Under the pieces are notes generated by a model. That model searched no databases. It was not told the origin of the DNA and saw only the letters and a list, made by a program, of their open reading frames with translations. The position numbers were made by a program, and so were the translations under genes. Positions 1 through 10,134 of a DNA stretch of 61,850 nucleotides are shown one piece after another. Origin of the DNA: an uncultured Veillonellaceae bacterium (GTDB taxonomy: Bacteria > Bacillota > Negativicutes > Selenomonadales > Selenomonadaceae); the NCBI GenBank assembly GCA_902785705.1, contig CACZZN010000008.1, forward strand, positions 1-61,850. The letters are read 5' to 3'. Within the stretch, counting starts at the first letter, position 1, and each line of letters starts with the position of its first letter.

Positions 1-99
1 TCAGCAGTTGATGGCTATTTTGAACAATATCGGGAACCTAACGAAAAATTTGCATCACTATGTTCTTTTAAGTACAAAAATTAATGTCGTTTACTATAT

Positions 100-855
100 A
101 TGCTCATCGGCGGCATGCCGCAGGCGGTAGAAACCTATCTGCAGGAAAATAATTTTGAAGCCGTAGACCAACTCAAACGTGAAATACTGAAGCTCTATGA
201 GGATGATTTCTACAAGATTGACCCCACAGGCCGTCTGTCGCACCTCTTTGATGCCATCCCTGCCCAGCTGAACAGGAACGCTTCCCGCTACACCGTATCC
301 AACGTCATTCCCACGCTAAGGCCAGGCAATTCATTGAATCTCATTGCAGAACTGCTTGATTCCAGAACAGCCTTGGCAGCCTATCACACCACCCAACCTT
401 CGGCTGAAATGGCCGCGTACAAAGACCTGACCAAATTCAAGCTATTCCTCTCCGATACCGGCCTTTTCACTACGCTGATGTTCAAGAACAAGGCTTTTAC
501 CGAAAACGACATCTACAAGAAACTCCTGAGCGACAAGATTTCAGCCAATCTGGGATATCTGTTTGAAAATCTCACTGCTCAAATGCTTGCAGCCAAAGGA
601 TATGAACTGTACTACCATACCTTCTCCAACAAAGATAAAAGCAACAATTACGAGATAGATTTCCTTATTGCCAAAAGTAACAAGGTAGTACCGATAGAAG
701 TAAAAGCTTCCAATTACAAGCGTCACGCCTCTTTGGATGCCTTTTGCCAGAAATATTCTGCCCAGATTGCCGAGAAATACGTTCTTTATACTAAGGATTT
801 TCAGAAAGAGCAGGACATACACCTACTGCCAATTTATATGTCCCCCTTTATTTGA
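100..855 (+). pseudogene. 5'-truncated AAA-type ATPase, DUF4143 C-terminal half
   Basis: The 251 residues match the C-terminal half of the DUF4143 family of AAA-type ATPases. Visible signs are the opening GGMPQAV motif and a late nuclease-like patch with EIDFLI and VPIEVKA. Full members are about 400 residues and begin with a Walker A ATPase domain, which is absent here. The same frame has a stop at 82-84, so the missing part cannot simply lie beyond the window edge in this frame. Bases 1-84 read as an open 27-codon tail of something unrecognised, in the same frame. The neighbouring recombinase suggests rearranged accessory DNA. I infer a non-functional remnant; a domain-only protein starting at ATG 100 is less likely. 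Confidence 0.7.
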
Positions 856-990
856 TGCAAGAAAGATAAAAACGAGCTGCTGCTTGCTGGAGAGGTATAG
901 GTCAATCCAAAGATTCCGTACAGATAGGATCCGTACCTGGCACGACAAACAGTCAGACAATGCACACAGTTGATAATATTTTTTACACAT

Positions 991-1020
991 TAGACAATGA
1001 GATTCATCGTGTGATATACT
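991..1020 (+). promoter_or_regulatory. Promoter for the tyrosine recombinase
   Basis: TAGACA at 991-996 and TATACT at 1015-1020 are separated by 18 bp and lie about 20 bp before the start codon. The match to a sigma-70 type promoter is by eye. Confidence 0.5.
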
Positions 1021-1041
1021 ACATTTTTAGAGGTGATAATT

Positions 1042-2067
1042 TTGAACCGGCAGCAATCACAGCAAATGGTCGTCATGAACCATGGCGCATCCAATACATT
1101 TCTTCCGCCTGATTATCTTCGGGAAAGCAGCATCAGCCCGGATGATTTCATCAAAAATTTCGCCAGATTCCTTCCATTATATATACGAGGCAACCGTCCG
1201 GCGCAGGACACGCTGGCGAACTATGAAAGTTCCATCCGGCTGTTCCTGAGCTGGTGCATGGAGACCATGGGCATGCATCCATTTGCGGTACACGATATGC
1301 ACATGCGTCTCTATGTGACGTACCTGAAGCAGAACAAAGGTTTCATGGACACGACAGTCGCATTGAAGATCAGCGCGATCCGCACCTTTTATAAGATGGC
1401 CATCAAGCTCGGCTTCATCTCGCAGAATCCCTGCGATGACATCGAGACACCGGTGCCACGGATCAGCGACATGGATTTCAAATATTATACCGTGGAGCAG
1501 ATCCAGGAAATCTGTGATATCTTTCGGAAAGAATCCCCCCTCATGTGCGCGCGGAACCAGCTCGCGGTCTACCTCATGGGGGTTGAGGGCCTGCGTTCCA
1601 TCGAGGTAATCCGCCTGAACGATGAGGATATCAACTATCAGGATCAATCCATCTATATTCGGGGCAAAGGGCATGACGGCATGATCTTTCCCTGTGCACA
1701 AACCTTTGAGACGCTGACAAAGTACATCAGCCTGCGCGGTCCTGTGCCAAAGGAGAACAACAAGTTCACCCCCACCATCATCTGCCTCGGCAACCGCGCC
1801 TACGGAAAGCGCATTACAAGAAACGGCCTGCGGCTTGTGATGAACAAGGCACTGGAGCAGGCAGGACTGAAATATCCCGGACATTCCTGCCATACCTTCC
1901 GACACAGCTGCGCCACGAATCTCTATCATGAGACGCGCGACATCCGTGTCGTACAGGAAACGCTGCGGCATGTCAATCCGAACATTACCGCACGCTACAC
2001 GCATGTCCATGACCGCAAGGAAAAGCGCTATACCTCCATGGTAGCTCCATCACAGAATGCAAACTGA
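1042..2067 (+). CDS. Tyrosine recombinase / phage-type integrase
   Basis: A site-specific recombinase of the tyrosine (XerC/D, phage integrase) family that cuts and rejoins DNA through a phosphotyrosine. The N-terminal part (about residues 30-130) is a SAM-like core-binding domain. The catalytic domain shows the first Arg in GLRSIEVIRL, the HTFRHSCATNL box (H-x-x-R) and the nucleophile Tyr in ITARYTHVH near the C-terminus. I place the start at TTG 1042, about 6 bases after the strong AGAGGTGA site; an in-frame GTG at 1033 would overlap that site. It stands alone, with its own promoter and a bidirectional terminator behind it. No attachment-site repeat or other phage gene is visible. It may belong to an integrative element outside the window or be a chromosomal Xer-like enzyme. 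Confidence 0.9.
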   Translation: MNRQQSQQMVVMNHGASNTFLPPDYLRESSISPDDFIKNFARFLPLYIRGNRPAQDTLANYESSIRLFLSWCMETMGMHPFAVHDMHMRLYVTYLKQNKGFMDTTVALKISAIRTFYKMAIKLGFISQNPCDDIETPVPRISDMDFKYYTVEQIQEICDIFRKESPLMCARNQLAVYLMGVEGLRSIEVIRLNDEDINYQDQSIYIRGKGHDGMIFPCAQTFETLTKYISLRGPVPKENNKFTPTIICLGNRAYGKRITRNGLRLVMNKALEQAGLKYPGHSCHTFRHSCATNLYHETRDIRVVQETLRHVNPNITARYTHVHDRKEKRYTSMVAPSQNAN

Positions 2068-2078
2068 TGTCCCCAAGA

Positions 2079-2119
2079 AATAATAGAAGCCACGACCAAA
2101 AACCGTGGCTTCTATTATT
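2079..2119. terminator. Bidirectional terminator between convergent genes
   Basis: A 16-bp perfect inverted repeat, 2079-2094 with 2104-2119, encloses a 9-base loop. It carries A-rich and T-rich outer flanks, so it can end both the recombinase transcript (plus) and the small-protein transcript (minus). Confidence 0.85.
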
Positions 2120-2124
2120 TATCC

Positions 2125-2400
2125 CTACTTCATTTTGGTTAAGATGTAAACGACAACCATAAGCACAACAACGACTGTCACGGTCGGGATCCACTTGGAA
2201 CTGTTCTGCTTGCGGGCATATGCATTGAACTGCTGCTTCTCGCTTGGTGACATGGACTGATAGATGACCGTAAACATGTCGATCTGGTCGATGCTTCCGG
2301 TTTGCAACGCATACATCCTCTTCAGCTCTTCTTCTGAAAACCGGTGCTCCGCACCGTCCGTATTTGTTTTTGCGGTATCTGTGAAATTTTCTGCAGCCAT
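2125..2400 (-). CDS. Small tail-anchored membrane protein, unknown function
   Basis: I do not recognise a named family. The protein is about 91 residues if it starts at ATG 2400, which sits about 10 bases after an AAGGGA site; an in-frame ATG at 2409 lies too close to that site. The N-terminal two thirds are soluble and charged, with an EEELKRMYALQTGSIDQIDM stretch. The C-terminus is one hydrophobic segment (about 18 residues, VTVVVVLMVVVYIL core) followed by TKMK, which predicts a single-pass membrane anchor with a cytoplasmic body. It is a single gene between two terminators or promoters, not obviously linked to its neighbours. Confidence 0.65.
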   Translation of the reverse strand: MAAENFTDTAKTNTDGAEHRFSEEELKRMYALQTGSIDQIDMFTVIYQSMSPSEKQQFNAYARKQNSSKWIPTVTVVVVLMVVVYILTKMK

Positions 2401-2531
2401 GATGCTCATTCCCTTCTTATGCTCTATTGCTCTATGTATGTGCGACGACACATTCTTAATGTCATTATAGCGTATTTTTACAAGAAAAGAAATATCATCA
2501 CATCACGAATATATCATCCCTAACGAGCTGC

Positions 2532-3764
2532 TTACTGTGTGTTATACGTGTATTCCGTGAATTTACGGATCCGCTCCCTCCGTATCCATTCCGCGATTTT
2601 CTTCCCACGAAGCTCCTTTGGCGCGTCATTTCCGGATACTTCCAGCAGCAGGGGAAGTATCTCCCCTGCATATCGCAGATAATCCGGCAGGCTTCCATGA
2701 TCCGCGAGGATAATGTCATTGAAATCCTTGGTGGATAATTTTGACTTGTAGAGCGCCATCAGGAGATCCACCTTTTTGCCCGAATGCCCGATCCGCGGTG
2801 CTCGCATATGCATCGAAATGGCAAATTCCGCCGTTTCCATCCAAATTTTCGGCAAGGTCATGCGTGCGTTCCATTCCCGCAGGACGTCCCCTCCGCATAT
2901 TTCATGTCCGTAATGATGCGGCAGCATATCCGCCGGGGTCCTCCCCTTCCCGAGATCATGGCAAAGCGCCGCAAATCTGGTCTCCGTTTTCGGATTCCGC
3001 TTTGCGACAAAGTCCACGACCTGCATGGAATGCTCGAAGGCATCTCCCTCCGGATGGAAATCCTTTGGTTGTGTTTTTCCGATTAGCGCATGGATTTCCG
3101 GGAAGCACAGCTGCAGAAGATCTGCTGCCTGCAGATTCCGGAAAAAGAGAGAAGGCTGCTCGGAAGCCAGTGCTTTGGTCAGTTCCGCAAACAACCGTTC
3201 CTGCGGTTCTGCGCTCAATTCCTCCTTGCATGCCTTCATATAGGAAAATGTCTGATCTGTAATCGTAAAACCAAGCTCAGCCGACTGCCTTGCCGCACGC
3301 AAAGCGCGTACCGGGTCCTCCAGAAAATGCGCAGACACCGCGCGGATCTCTTTCGCACGGATAGCATCCACTCCATGATAGGGATCCAGCAGGATTTCGC
3401 CGGGAAGTTCCCATGCGATGCTGTTCATGGTGCTGTCCCGCCGATACAAATCCTCTTCAATGGTGATTGCGGCATCATATTCCGTTGTGAAGCCCCGATA
3501 GCCCTTCCCCGCTTTCTGTTCTTTTCTCGCAAATGCAATTTCGGAAAATTTTCCATTGATTTCTTCAAGATATACAGGAAAGGATTTCCCCACGCGTTTC
3601 GCATCCGGAAAAAGCACACAGAACTCCTGTTCTTGGATACCGGAAATCACATAGTCCTTATCCTTTGGTGGGCGGTCCATGAGCTTATCCCGCACATAGC
3701 CGCCCACCACAAAGACACGCCCGCCGGATGAACGTATCTTTTCCACGAAATCCGCTTCCTGCAT
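2532..3764 (-). CDS. cca: tRNA nucleotidyltransferase (CCA-adding type) with HD domain
   Basis: A class II nucleotidyltransferase of the tRNA CCA-adding/poly(A) polymerase family. Near residue 20 it has VGGYVRDKLM, followed by the catalytic PKDKDYV carboxylates. RRDSTMNSIA and the EDPVRALRAARQ motif belong to the head and neck domains. From about residue 240 an HD phosphohydrolase domain follows (EHSMQVVD and AALCHDLGKG), as in the E. coli Cca protein. At 410 residues it is the length of the HD-containing type. The start at ATG 3764 follows GAGAGGG at 5 bases. Its role is to add or repair the 3' CCA of tRNA; the HD part probably removes 2',3'-cyclic phosphates. It is monocistronic here. Confidence 0.88.
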   Translation of the reverse strand: MQEADFVEKIRSSGGRVFVVGGYVRDKLMDRPPKDKDYVISGIQEQEFCVLFPDAKRVGKSFPVYLEEINGKFSEIAFARKEQKAGKGYRGFTTEYDAAITIEEDLYRRDSTMNSIAWELPGEILLDPYHGVDAIRAKEIRAVSAHFLEDPVRALRAARQSAELGFTITDQTFSYMKACKEELSAEPQERLFAELTKALASEQPSLFFRNLQAADLLQLCFPEIHALIGKTQPKDFHPEGDAFEHSMQVVDFVAKRNPKTETRFAALCHDLGKGRTPADMLPHHYGHEICGGDVLREWNARMTLPKIWMETAEFAISMHMRAPRIGHSGKKVDLLMALYKSKLSTKDFNDIILADHGSLPDYLRYAGEILPLLLEVSGNDAPKELRGKKIAEWIRRERIRKFTEYTYNTQ

Positions 3765-3784
3765 AGCTGCCCTCTCTTAGAACC

Positions 3785-3939
3785 TGTTTCGTATCACACC
3801 CCAGCATCACTGTCGGGTCTTTTTCCGCCTGTCTGTGTCAGATAAAACTTGACGTAGCTCTGCTACGACGGCGTTTTATCTTCCTTGTCAGACGAAAAAA
3901 TACCTCGGCATTGACACTGGTGCTTAGATACTAAACAGC
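3785..3939. repeat. Palindromic MITE-like element, copy A
   Basis: A long imperfect palindrome of about 155 bp centred on CGTAGC-TCT-GCTACG (3853-3867). Nested arms include GATAAAAC/GTTTTATC, GTCTG/CAGAC, GCATCACTGTC against GACACTGGTGC, and an outer 12-base pair CTGTTTCGTATC / GATACTAAACAG with one mismatch. The core and its right flank closely match the element at 17021-17185. It overlaps the pyrE 3' end, and the pyrE stop codon TAG lies inside the core palindrome. Confidence 0.75.
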
Positions 3940-4468
3940 AAAGCGGACAATGATCCGGCGCATAGGTCTCTACGTCCATATGCAGAAGCGCGGTGCTTGG
4001 AACATCTCCGAAATCCACCTTGCCGCCGCTCCTGTCCACCAGCATGCTGACCGCCACGGGAATGGCGCCCTGCGCCCTGACCACCTCGATCACTTCCTTG
4101 ATGGAGCCGCCTGTGGTCACAATATCCTCTACGATGAGCACACGTTCGCCCTCATGCAGGGAAAAACCGCGGCGAAAGGTCATCTTTCCGTTCTCGCGTT
4201 CGGTAAAGATGGCCCGTGTTCCCAGGGCCTTTCCTGTCTCATGCGCCAGCAGGACGCCGCCGGTCACAGGACCCACAACCGTTTCAATATTCGCATCCTT
4301 GAATTTTTCCGCCATCGCTTCGCAGAGCTGCTGCGTATACTTCGGATGCTGCAATACATTGAATTTCTCCACATAGTGCGGACTGTGAAGCCCTGATGTC
4401 AGAAGAAAATGCCCATCCATGATGGCATTGGTCTTTACCAGTATCTCGCGTACTTCTTGCTCGGTCAT
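3863..4468 (-). CDS. pyrE: Orotate phosphoribosyltransferase
   Basis: Joins orotate to PRPP to give OMP, the fifth step of UMP synthesis. The PRPP-binding loop appears as VLIVEDIVTTGGSIKEVI, and the EREN segment and the CPLC near the end are typical of the long Firmicute type. It is the last gene of the pyr operon; ATG 4468 directly abuts the pyrF stop. The protein is 201 residues. After CPLC the family usually ends in a short tail with a KPGS-like motif. Here the last 20 or so codons instead run through palindromic element A and end at a TAG inside it, so the C-terminus appears to have been replaced by an insertion. The catalytic core is intact. Confidence 0.92.
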   Translation of the reverse strand: MTEQEVREILVKTNAIMDGHFLLTSGLHSPHYVEKFNVLQHPKYTQQLCEAMAEKFKDANIETVVGPVTGGVLLAHETGKALGTRAIFTERENGKMTFRRGFSLHEGERVLIVEDIVTTGGSIKEVIEVVRAQGAIPVAVSMLVDRSGGKVDFGDVPSTALLHMDVETYAPDHCPLCCLVSKHQCQCRGIFSSDKEDKTPS

Positions 4469-5185
4469 TTATCTCACCCTCCCCATTTCTTCCACGATGG
4501 AAACCGCTGCCGCCCGTGGATTCTCTGCTGCGCGGATGGGACGTCCCACCACAAGATGCGTCGCCCCTGCCAGAAGAGCGGCTTCCGGCGTCGCAATACG
4601 GCTTTGGTCATCTGCGGATGCATTGGCGGGACGGATGCCCGGCGTCACGATGAGGAAATCCGAGCCACACGATTCTTTGATCAGCCCTGCTTCCTGCGGG
4701 GAAGCTACAACGCCATCCAGTCCCGCTTTTTTTGCAAGCATGGCAAGCCGTACCACCTGTCCCTTAATATTGGCGGTCTGTCCCATTCCTTCCCACTCTT
4801 CCTGACTGATGCTGGTCAAGACCGTGATGGCAATCAGCTTCGGACAGGGAATCCCCCTCTTTTCGGATTCTTCTTTTAACCGCTCTGCCGTGACCTTCAT
4901 CATGGTAAAACCGCCGGCCGCATGGACATTCAGGATATCCGCGCCCAGCGACATAAGGGAGGCCATTCCTCCGGCAACGGTATTGGGGATATCATGGAGC
5001 TTCAAGTCCAGAAATACCTGCTTCCCCTCCGCCTTCAGCCATTTTACCACATCCGGTCCTACGCTGTAAAAAAGTTCCATGCCCACTTTGTAAAAAGAAA
5101 CACTGTCCCCAAGCTTCGAGACGAGCTGCTTTACATCCTCCATGGTATGGACATCCAATGCAACAATCAAACGATCATCCGCCAT
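4469..5185 (-). CDS. pyrF: Orotidine 5'-phosphate decarboxylase
   Basis: Decarboxylates OMP to UMP. The protein of 238 residues opens with RLIVALDVHTMEDV and carries the catalytic D-x-K-x-x-D motif as FLDLKLHDIPNT, the group I signature. The C-terminal phosphate-binding stretch VTPGIRP and VVGRPI are present. It is the penultimate gene of the pyr operon, about 13 bases after pyrD and abutting pyrE. A subunit-fused form is not seen; pyrE and pyrF are separate. Confidence 0.96.
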   Translation of the reverse strand: MADDRLIVALDVHTMEDVKQLVSKLGDSVSFYKVGMELFYSVGPDVVKWLKAEGKQVFLDLKLHDIPNTVAGGMASLMSLGADILNVHAAGGFTMMKVTAERLKEESEKRGIPCPKLIAITVLTSISQEEWEGMGQTANIKGQVVRLAMLAKKAGLDGVVASPQEAGLIKESCGSDFLIVTPGIRPANASADDQSRIATPEAALLAGATHLVVGRPIRAAENPRAAAVSIVEEMGRVR

Positions 5186-5198
5186 GCTCTTTCCCTCC

Positions 5199-6116
5199 TC
5201 AGAATGTCAAATCCAGCTTTCCTGTCAGCTCGCTGATGTGGGAAAGCCCCTTTTGCCGCAAATAGCATTCCAGCCCGTCCGCGATTTTCATGGTCGCAGC
5301 CGGATCCGCGAAATTCACCGTGCCGACAGCTACAGCGCTGGCTCCCGCAAGGAAGAACTCCACGGCATCCTCCGCTGTCGTGATGCCGCCCATGCCGATG
5401 ACGGGAACCCGCACCTTGGATGCAACCTGCCAGACCATGCGAAGCGCCACAGGCTTCACGCAGGGACCGGAAAGTCCGCCCGTAATATTCCCAAGTGTCG
5501 GCTTCCATGTATGGATATTGATTTCCATGCCCATCAGGGTATTGATGAGGGAGATCATATCCGCCCCCGCCCCTTCTACCGCAAGCGCCATCTCCGTGAT
5601 ATCCGTGACATTCGGAGAAAGCTTCACGATCACAGGCTTCTTCGTCTTTTCCTTTGCTGCCTTTGTGACCGCAGCGGCCGCCTTGGGATCCGTGCCGAAC
5701 ACAATGCCGCCCTCCTTGACATTCGGGCAGGAAATGTTCAGCTCGATGGCGGAAACGCCTTCCACATCCAGCATTTCGGCCAATTTTCCGTAATCCTCCA
5801 CCGAGCTCCCTGACACGTTCACAATGACATTCATATGATACTTCGAGATTCTGGGGAGCGTTTCCCGCAAAAAAACCTCTACGCCCGGATTTTCCAAGCC
5901 GATGCAGTTGAGCATGCCGGAAGGCGTTTCCGTAATGCGGATGCCGTCATTGCCGCGCCGTGGAAGGAGAGTCGTTCCTTTGACCACCACGCCTCCGATG
6001 CGCGAAAGATCCACGAAGTCCGCAAACTCTTCCCCAAAGCCAAAGGTGCCGGATCCGGTGAAAATGGGGGTCTTCATTTGGATGCCGCAAAGCTCCGTTT
6101 CCAGCAGGTCGTTCAT
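5199..6116 (-). CDS. pyrD: Dihydroorotate dehydrogenase, class 1B catalytic subunit
   Basis: Oxidises dihydroorotate to orotate with FMN. The class 1B enzyme works as a PyrD2-PyrK2 complex that passes electrons to NAD+. Visible features are [10 protein letters not shown] near the N-terminus, the catalytic-Cys loop [11 protein letters not shown] and the FMN phosphate site [15 protein letters not shown] use ATG 6116, which follows GAGGAGGTG at 5 bases; it overlaps the pyrK stop by four bases (ATGA), consistent with coupled translation. The adjacent pyrK gene confirms class 1B over class 1A. Confidence 0.95.
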   Translation of the reverse strand: MNDLLETELCGIQMKTPIFTGSGTFGFGEEFADFVDLSRIGGVVVKGTTLLPRRGNDGIRITETPSGMLNCIGLENPGVEVFLRETLPRISKYHMNVIVNVSGSSVEDYGKLAEMLDVEGVSAIELNISCPNVKEGGIVFGTDPKAAAAVTKAAKEKTKKPVIVKLSPNVTDITEMALAVEGAGADMISLINTLMGMEINIHTWKPTLGNITGGLSGPCVKPVALRMVWQVASKVRVPVIGMGGITTAEDAVEFFLAGASAVAVGTVNFADPAATMKIADGLECYLRQKGLSHISELTGKLDLTF

Positions 6117-6880
6117 GGAAACACCTCCTCTGCCCAGAAAACAGGACCATCCTTGCAAACCTTGCGGCGTCTTCCGTCCTGCCCGTCAACGGAACAGGAC
6201 AGACACGCCCCCAGTCCGCATGCCATGCGCTTCTCCAGTGAGACCTGACATGGCACCTGCGCTTTTTGGGCAATCTCTGCCGCCGCCCGCATCATGCGCT
6301 CCGGTCCGCAGACCATCACACAGTCATAACTGTTCTTTTGCAAAAGTTCCGGCAGGATGGCCACCGTGAAGCCCTTTGTCCCAAGGGAGCCGTCATCGGT
6401 CGTGATATGGATCTCCCGGACAAAAGGTCGGAAATCTTCCTGCCAGAAAAGCTCGACGGCCGTCCTGCCCCCCATGAGCACATCTGCGCGTCCGGGAAAT
6501 GCCTGCGCCCAGGACAGCAGCGGCGACAGGCCGATACCGCCGCCCACGAGCAGCGGCCGCTTGGCTTCCATGGAAAAACCATGCCCCAAAGGGCCGAGAA
6601 TGCTCAAATTGTCCCCTGCTTGGTGGGATGCAAGGAGTCCCGTCCCATGCCCCACCACACGGTAAAAAAAAGTCAGCCGCTTTTTTTCCTCATCACGGGC
6701 CGCAATGCCAACGGGACGCCGAAGGATGGTCTCCCCCTCGGGCAGCCCAAGTTGGACGAACTGTCCGGGCTTTGCCTCCGCTGCAATCTTTTCGGAGGAA
6801 ACAATGATCTCAAAGACACCTTCCATGCGTTCCTTCTGCGTCAGGATCCGTGCGTCTTCCACATATTTAGGCAAGGTCAT
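6113..6880 (-). CDS. pyrK: Dihydroorotate dehydrogenase electron-transfer subunit
   Basis: The FAD and [2Fe-2S] subunit that takes electrons from PyrD to NAD+. The N-terminal flavin domain has RRPVGIA, the NAD-binding part has [12 protein letters not shown], and the C-terminal iron-sulfur loop shows CGLGACLSC with a later KVC, giving four Cys ligands. The reading frame overlaps the end of carB. ATG 6880 is my choice because the encoded protein then begins MTLPKYV; an in-frame ATG at 6895 is also possible, and neither has a clean ribosome site. The stop overlaps the pyrD start. Confidence 0.93.
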   Translation of the reverse strand: MTLPKYVEDARILTQKERMEGVFEIIVSSEKIAAEAKPGQFVQLGLPEGETILRRPVGIAARDEEKKRLTFFYRVVGHGTGLLASHQAGDNLSILGPLGHGFSMEAKRPLLVGGGIGLSPLLSWAQAFPGRADVLMGGRTAVELFWQEDFRPFVREIHITTDDGSLGTKGFTVAILPELLQKNSYDCVMVCGPERMMRAAAEIAQKAQVPCQVSLEKRMACGLGACLSCSVDGQDGRRRKVCKDGPVFWAEEVFP

Positions 6881-9800
6881 CACCGCCGCCCACATAATCC
6901 TGAAGCGCCAGAGAATAGACCAGACGGCGCTCCCGCATGAAAGACAGCACGCGCAGCACTTCCCATGCGGTATCCAGTGAGGTCAGGCATGCGATGCCAT
7001 GCTCCACCGTCGCGCGGCGGATCTTGAAGCCATCCCTTGCGACTGCGCGGGGCGAGACACCGCCCGTCCCTTTGGGCGAGTGACTGCCCTGTGTGAGGGT
7101 ATTGATGACCATGTGGATCTTTCCCGTTTTGATCATCTGGATGATGTCGGAACTGCGCTCGTGGACCTTTCCCACCACATCCGCATCAATGCCGATGGAC
7201 TGAATGGCCTTCGCCGTGCCCGCCGTCGCCACGAGCTTGAATCCCAAATCGTCAAACGCCTTCGCCAGCTGCTTCATTTCCTCCTTGTCCTTGTCCGCCA
7301 CGGTAAAGAGGATGCAGCCCTTCGTCGGCACATTCATGCCCGCACCCGTAATGGCCTTGTAAAGCGCTCGGGCGTAGTGATAGTCGATGCCCATGACCTC
7401 ACCCGTGGACTTCATCTCCGGTCCGAGGGAGATATCCACGTCCTGCATTTTCGCAAAGGAGAAGACCGGTGCCTTGACGGCCACATAGGGCTTCGGCGTC
7501 ACCATTCCCGAATGATAGCCCAGTTCCTTCAAAGTGCTGCCGAGAGCCACGCGGGTCGCGACATTCACCATCTGCACATTCGTGACCTTGCTCAGGAAAG
7601 GCACCGTGCGGCTGGAACGCGGATTGACCTCGATCACATAGACCTCGCCATCCGACACGACATACTGGATGTTCAGCAGCCCCTTCACGTGAAGCGCAAG
7701 GGCAAGCCGCTTCGTATAGTCGATGATGGTATAGATGATTTTCGAGGAAAGGGTCTGGGGCGGATAGACCGCGATGCTGTCCCCCGAATGGACGCCTGCG
7801 CGCTCCACATGCTCCATAATGCCCGGAATCACCACGTCCACGCCATCGGAGATACCGTCCACTTCCACTTCCGTCCCCTGCATGTAGCGGTCCACCAGCA
7901 CCGGATGATCCGGCGTGACCTTGACGGCGCGGCTCATATAGTCCCGCAGTTCCTTTTCATTGTAGACGATTTCCATGGCGCGCCCGCCCAATACATAGGA
8001 AGGACGTACCATGACAGGATAGCCGATCTTCCCTGCACCTGTGATCGCATCCTCCAGATTCGTGACGCTGATGCCTGTCGGACGCGGGATTTTCGTCTGG
8101 GTGAGCACCTCATCGAATCGCTCCCGATCTTCCGCACGGTCAATATCGTTGACGGAGGTCCCGAATACCTTCACCCCTGCCTGCTGCAGGGATGCCGCCA
8201 GATTGATGGCCGTCTGCCCGCCGAACTGCACGATGACGCCCTCGGGTTTTTCCTTGTCGATGATGTTCAGCACATCCTCCGTGGTCAGCGGTTCGAAATA
8301 CAGGCGGTCGGAAATATCGAAATCCGTGCTGACCGTCTCGGGATTGTTGTTCACGATGATGGCCTCAATGCCCATCTCCCGAAGCGCCCAGACGGAGTGC
8401 ACCGAGCAGTAGTCGAACTCCACACCCTGCCCGATGCGGATCGGACCGGAGCCGAGCACCATGACCTTGCGCGCGCCGGAGACCTCGACCTCATCTTCCT
8501 GCGCATGGAAGGTGGAATAATAATAGGGTGTCGCCGCCTCGAATTCCGCGGCGCAGGTATCCACCATCTTATAGCAGGGCAGGATTCCCATGGTCTTGCG
8601 CATGGTGCGGATTTCGTCCATGGTTCTTCCCGAAAGCTCCGCGATGGAGCGGTCTGCCAGTCCCACATTCTTGGCCGCCAGCATGAGCTTCGGCGTGATT
8701 TCTTCCTCACGGATGCGGTTCTCGATATCCGTGATATGCTTCAGCTTGTACAAAAACCACTTGTCGATCTTGGTGATCTCGTGAATTTCATCCACATCCG
8801 CAATGCCCCGGCGCAGCGCCTCCGCAATCGCAAAGATACGCTCATCGTTCACGCGTCCCAGATGCTTTTTCACACGGGCATCATCCCATGCCGCCATCTT
8901 CTCCATCTGCAGACGGTGCACGCCGATTTCCAGGGATCGTACCGCCTTCAGGATCGCCCCCTCGAAATTGCGGTCAATGGACATGACCTCGCCCGTTGCT
9001 TTCATCTGCGTGCCAAGGGTCTTGTCCGCATAGACGAATTTATCGAAGGGCCAGCGGGGGAATTTCACGACACAGTAATCCAGTGCAGGCTCAAAGCATG
9101 CCTTGGTCTTCTGTGTGACGGCATTGGTGATCTCGTCGAGGGTATAGCCTGCCGCGATCTTGGCAGACACCTTTGCGATCGGATAGCCCGTTGCTTTGGA
9201 GGCCAAGGCGGAGGAACGGCTCACGCGGGGGTTGACCTCGATCACATAGTATCGGTTGCTGTCCGGATCCAGCGCATACTGCGCGTTGCAGCCGCCCTCG
9301 ATGCCAAGCTCGCGGATGATGCGCAGGCTGGCGCTGCGAAGCATCTGATACTCGTGATCCGTGAGGGTCTGGGACGGAGCAACCACAATGCTGTCCCCCG
9401 TATGCACCCCCACAGGATCGAAATTCTCCATATTGCAGACCGTGATGCAGTTGTCCGCGCTGTCCCGCATGACCTCGTACTCGATTTCCTTCCAACCGGC
9501 CACACTGCGCTCGATGAGCACCTGCCCGATCATGGAATACTTGAGTCCCTTGATGACAATTTCAATGAGCTCTTCCTCGTTGTCCGCGATGCCGCCGCCT
9601 GTGCCTCCCATCGTATAGGCAGGGCGCACGATGATGGGATAGCCGATCTCGTTCGCGAACTCCACGGCAGAGGCCACATCCTCCACGATCGTGCTTTCCG
9701 GAATGGGCTCGCCAAGCTTCTGCATGGTCTCCTTGAAGAGTTCCCTGTCTTCCGCCTGCTCGATGGCTTTCAACGGCGTTCCCAAAAGCTCCACACGGTA

Positions 9801-10130
9801 TTTTTCCAATACGCCCTTCTCCGCAAGCTGGACGGCAAGGTTCAGCCCCGCCTGCCCGCCGAGCGTGGCCAACAGACCGTCCGGGCGCTCCTTGGAGATG
9901 ATCTCCTCCAGAAATTCCACCGTCAAGGGCTCGATATAGACGCGGTCCGCGATATTCGCGTCCGTCATGATGGTGGCCGGATTGCTGTTGACCAGCACCA
10001 CTTCCAGCCCCTCTTCCTTCAGCGCACGGCATGCCTGAGAGCCTGCATAGTCGAATTCCGCCGCCTGTCCGATGATGATCGGGCCGGAGCCGATGACCAT
10101 GACCTTGTTCAGATGTTCTTTCTTTGGCAT
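6867..10130 (-). CDS. carB: Carbamoyl-phosphate synthase, large subunit
   Basis: Makes carbamoyl phosphate from bicarbonate, ammonia channelled from CarA, and two ATP. The 1087-residue protein has the usual duplicated ATP-grasp halves: the first begins [19 protein letters not shown], the second [19 protein letters not shown] near residue 555. Each half has its IEVNPR(V/S)SRSS/T-type active-site stretch. The C-terminal MGS-like allosteric domain has [11 protein letters not shown], the site where UMP normally inhibits. It starts at ATG 10130, four bases after carA, inside the pyr operon. No sign of a second, arginine-specific copy is seen here. Confidence 0.97.
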   Translation of the reverse strand: MPKKEHLNKVMVIGSGPIIIGQAAEFDYAGSQACRALKEEGLEVVLVNSNPATIMTDANIADRVYIEPLTVEFLEEIISKERPDGLLATLGGQAGLNLAVQLAEKGVLEKYRVELLGTPLKAIEQAEDRELFKETMQKLGEPIPESTIVEDVASAVEFANEIGYPIIVRPAYTMGGTGGGIADNEEELIEIVIKGLKYSMIGQVLIERSVAGWKEIEYEVMRDSADNCITVCNMENFDPVGVHTGDSIVVAPSQTLTDHEYQMLRSASLRIIRELGIEGGCNAQYALDPDSNRYYVIEVNPRVSRSSALASKATGYPIAKVSAKIAAGYTLDEITNAVTQKTKACFEPALDYCVVKFPRWPFDKFVYADKTLGTQMKATGEVMSIDRNFEGAILKAVRSLEIGVHRLQMEKMAAWDDARVKKHLGRVNDERIFAIAEALRRGIADVDEIHEITKIDKWFLYKLKHITDIENRIREEEITPKLMLAAKNVGLADRSIAELSGRTMDEIRTMRKTMGILPCYKMVDTCAAEFEAATPYYYSTFHAQEDEVEVSGARKVMVLGSGPIRIGQGVEFDYCSVHSVWALREMGIEAIIVNNNPETVSTDFDISDRLYFEPLTTEDVLNIIDKEKPEGVIVQFGGQTAINLAASLQQAGVKVFGTSVNDIDRAEDRERFDEVLTQTKIPRPTGISVTNLEDAITGAGKIGYPVMVRPSYVLGGRAMEIVYNEKELRDYMSRAVKVTPDHPVLVDRYMQGTEVEVDGISDGVDVVIPGIMEHVERAGVHSGDSIAVYPPQTLSSKIIYTIIDYTKRLALALHVKGLLNIQYVVSDGEVYVIEVNPRSSRTVPFLSKVTNVQMVNVATRVALGSTLKELGYHSGMVTPKPYVAVKAPVFSFAKMQDVDISLGPEMKSTGEVMGIDYHYARALYKAITGAGMNVPTKGCILFTVADKDKEEMKQLAKAFDDLGFKLVATAGTAKAIQSIGIDADVVGKVHERSSDIIQMIKTGKIHMVINTLTQGSHSPKGTGGVSPRAVARDGFKIRRATVEHGIACLTSLDTAWEVLRVLSFMRERRLVYSLALQDYVGGGDDLA

Positions 10131-10134
10131 GATC

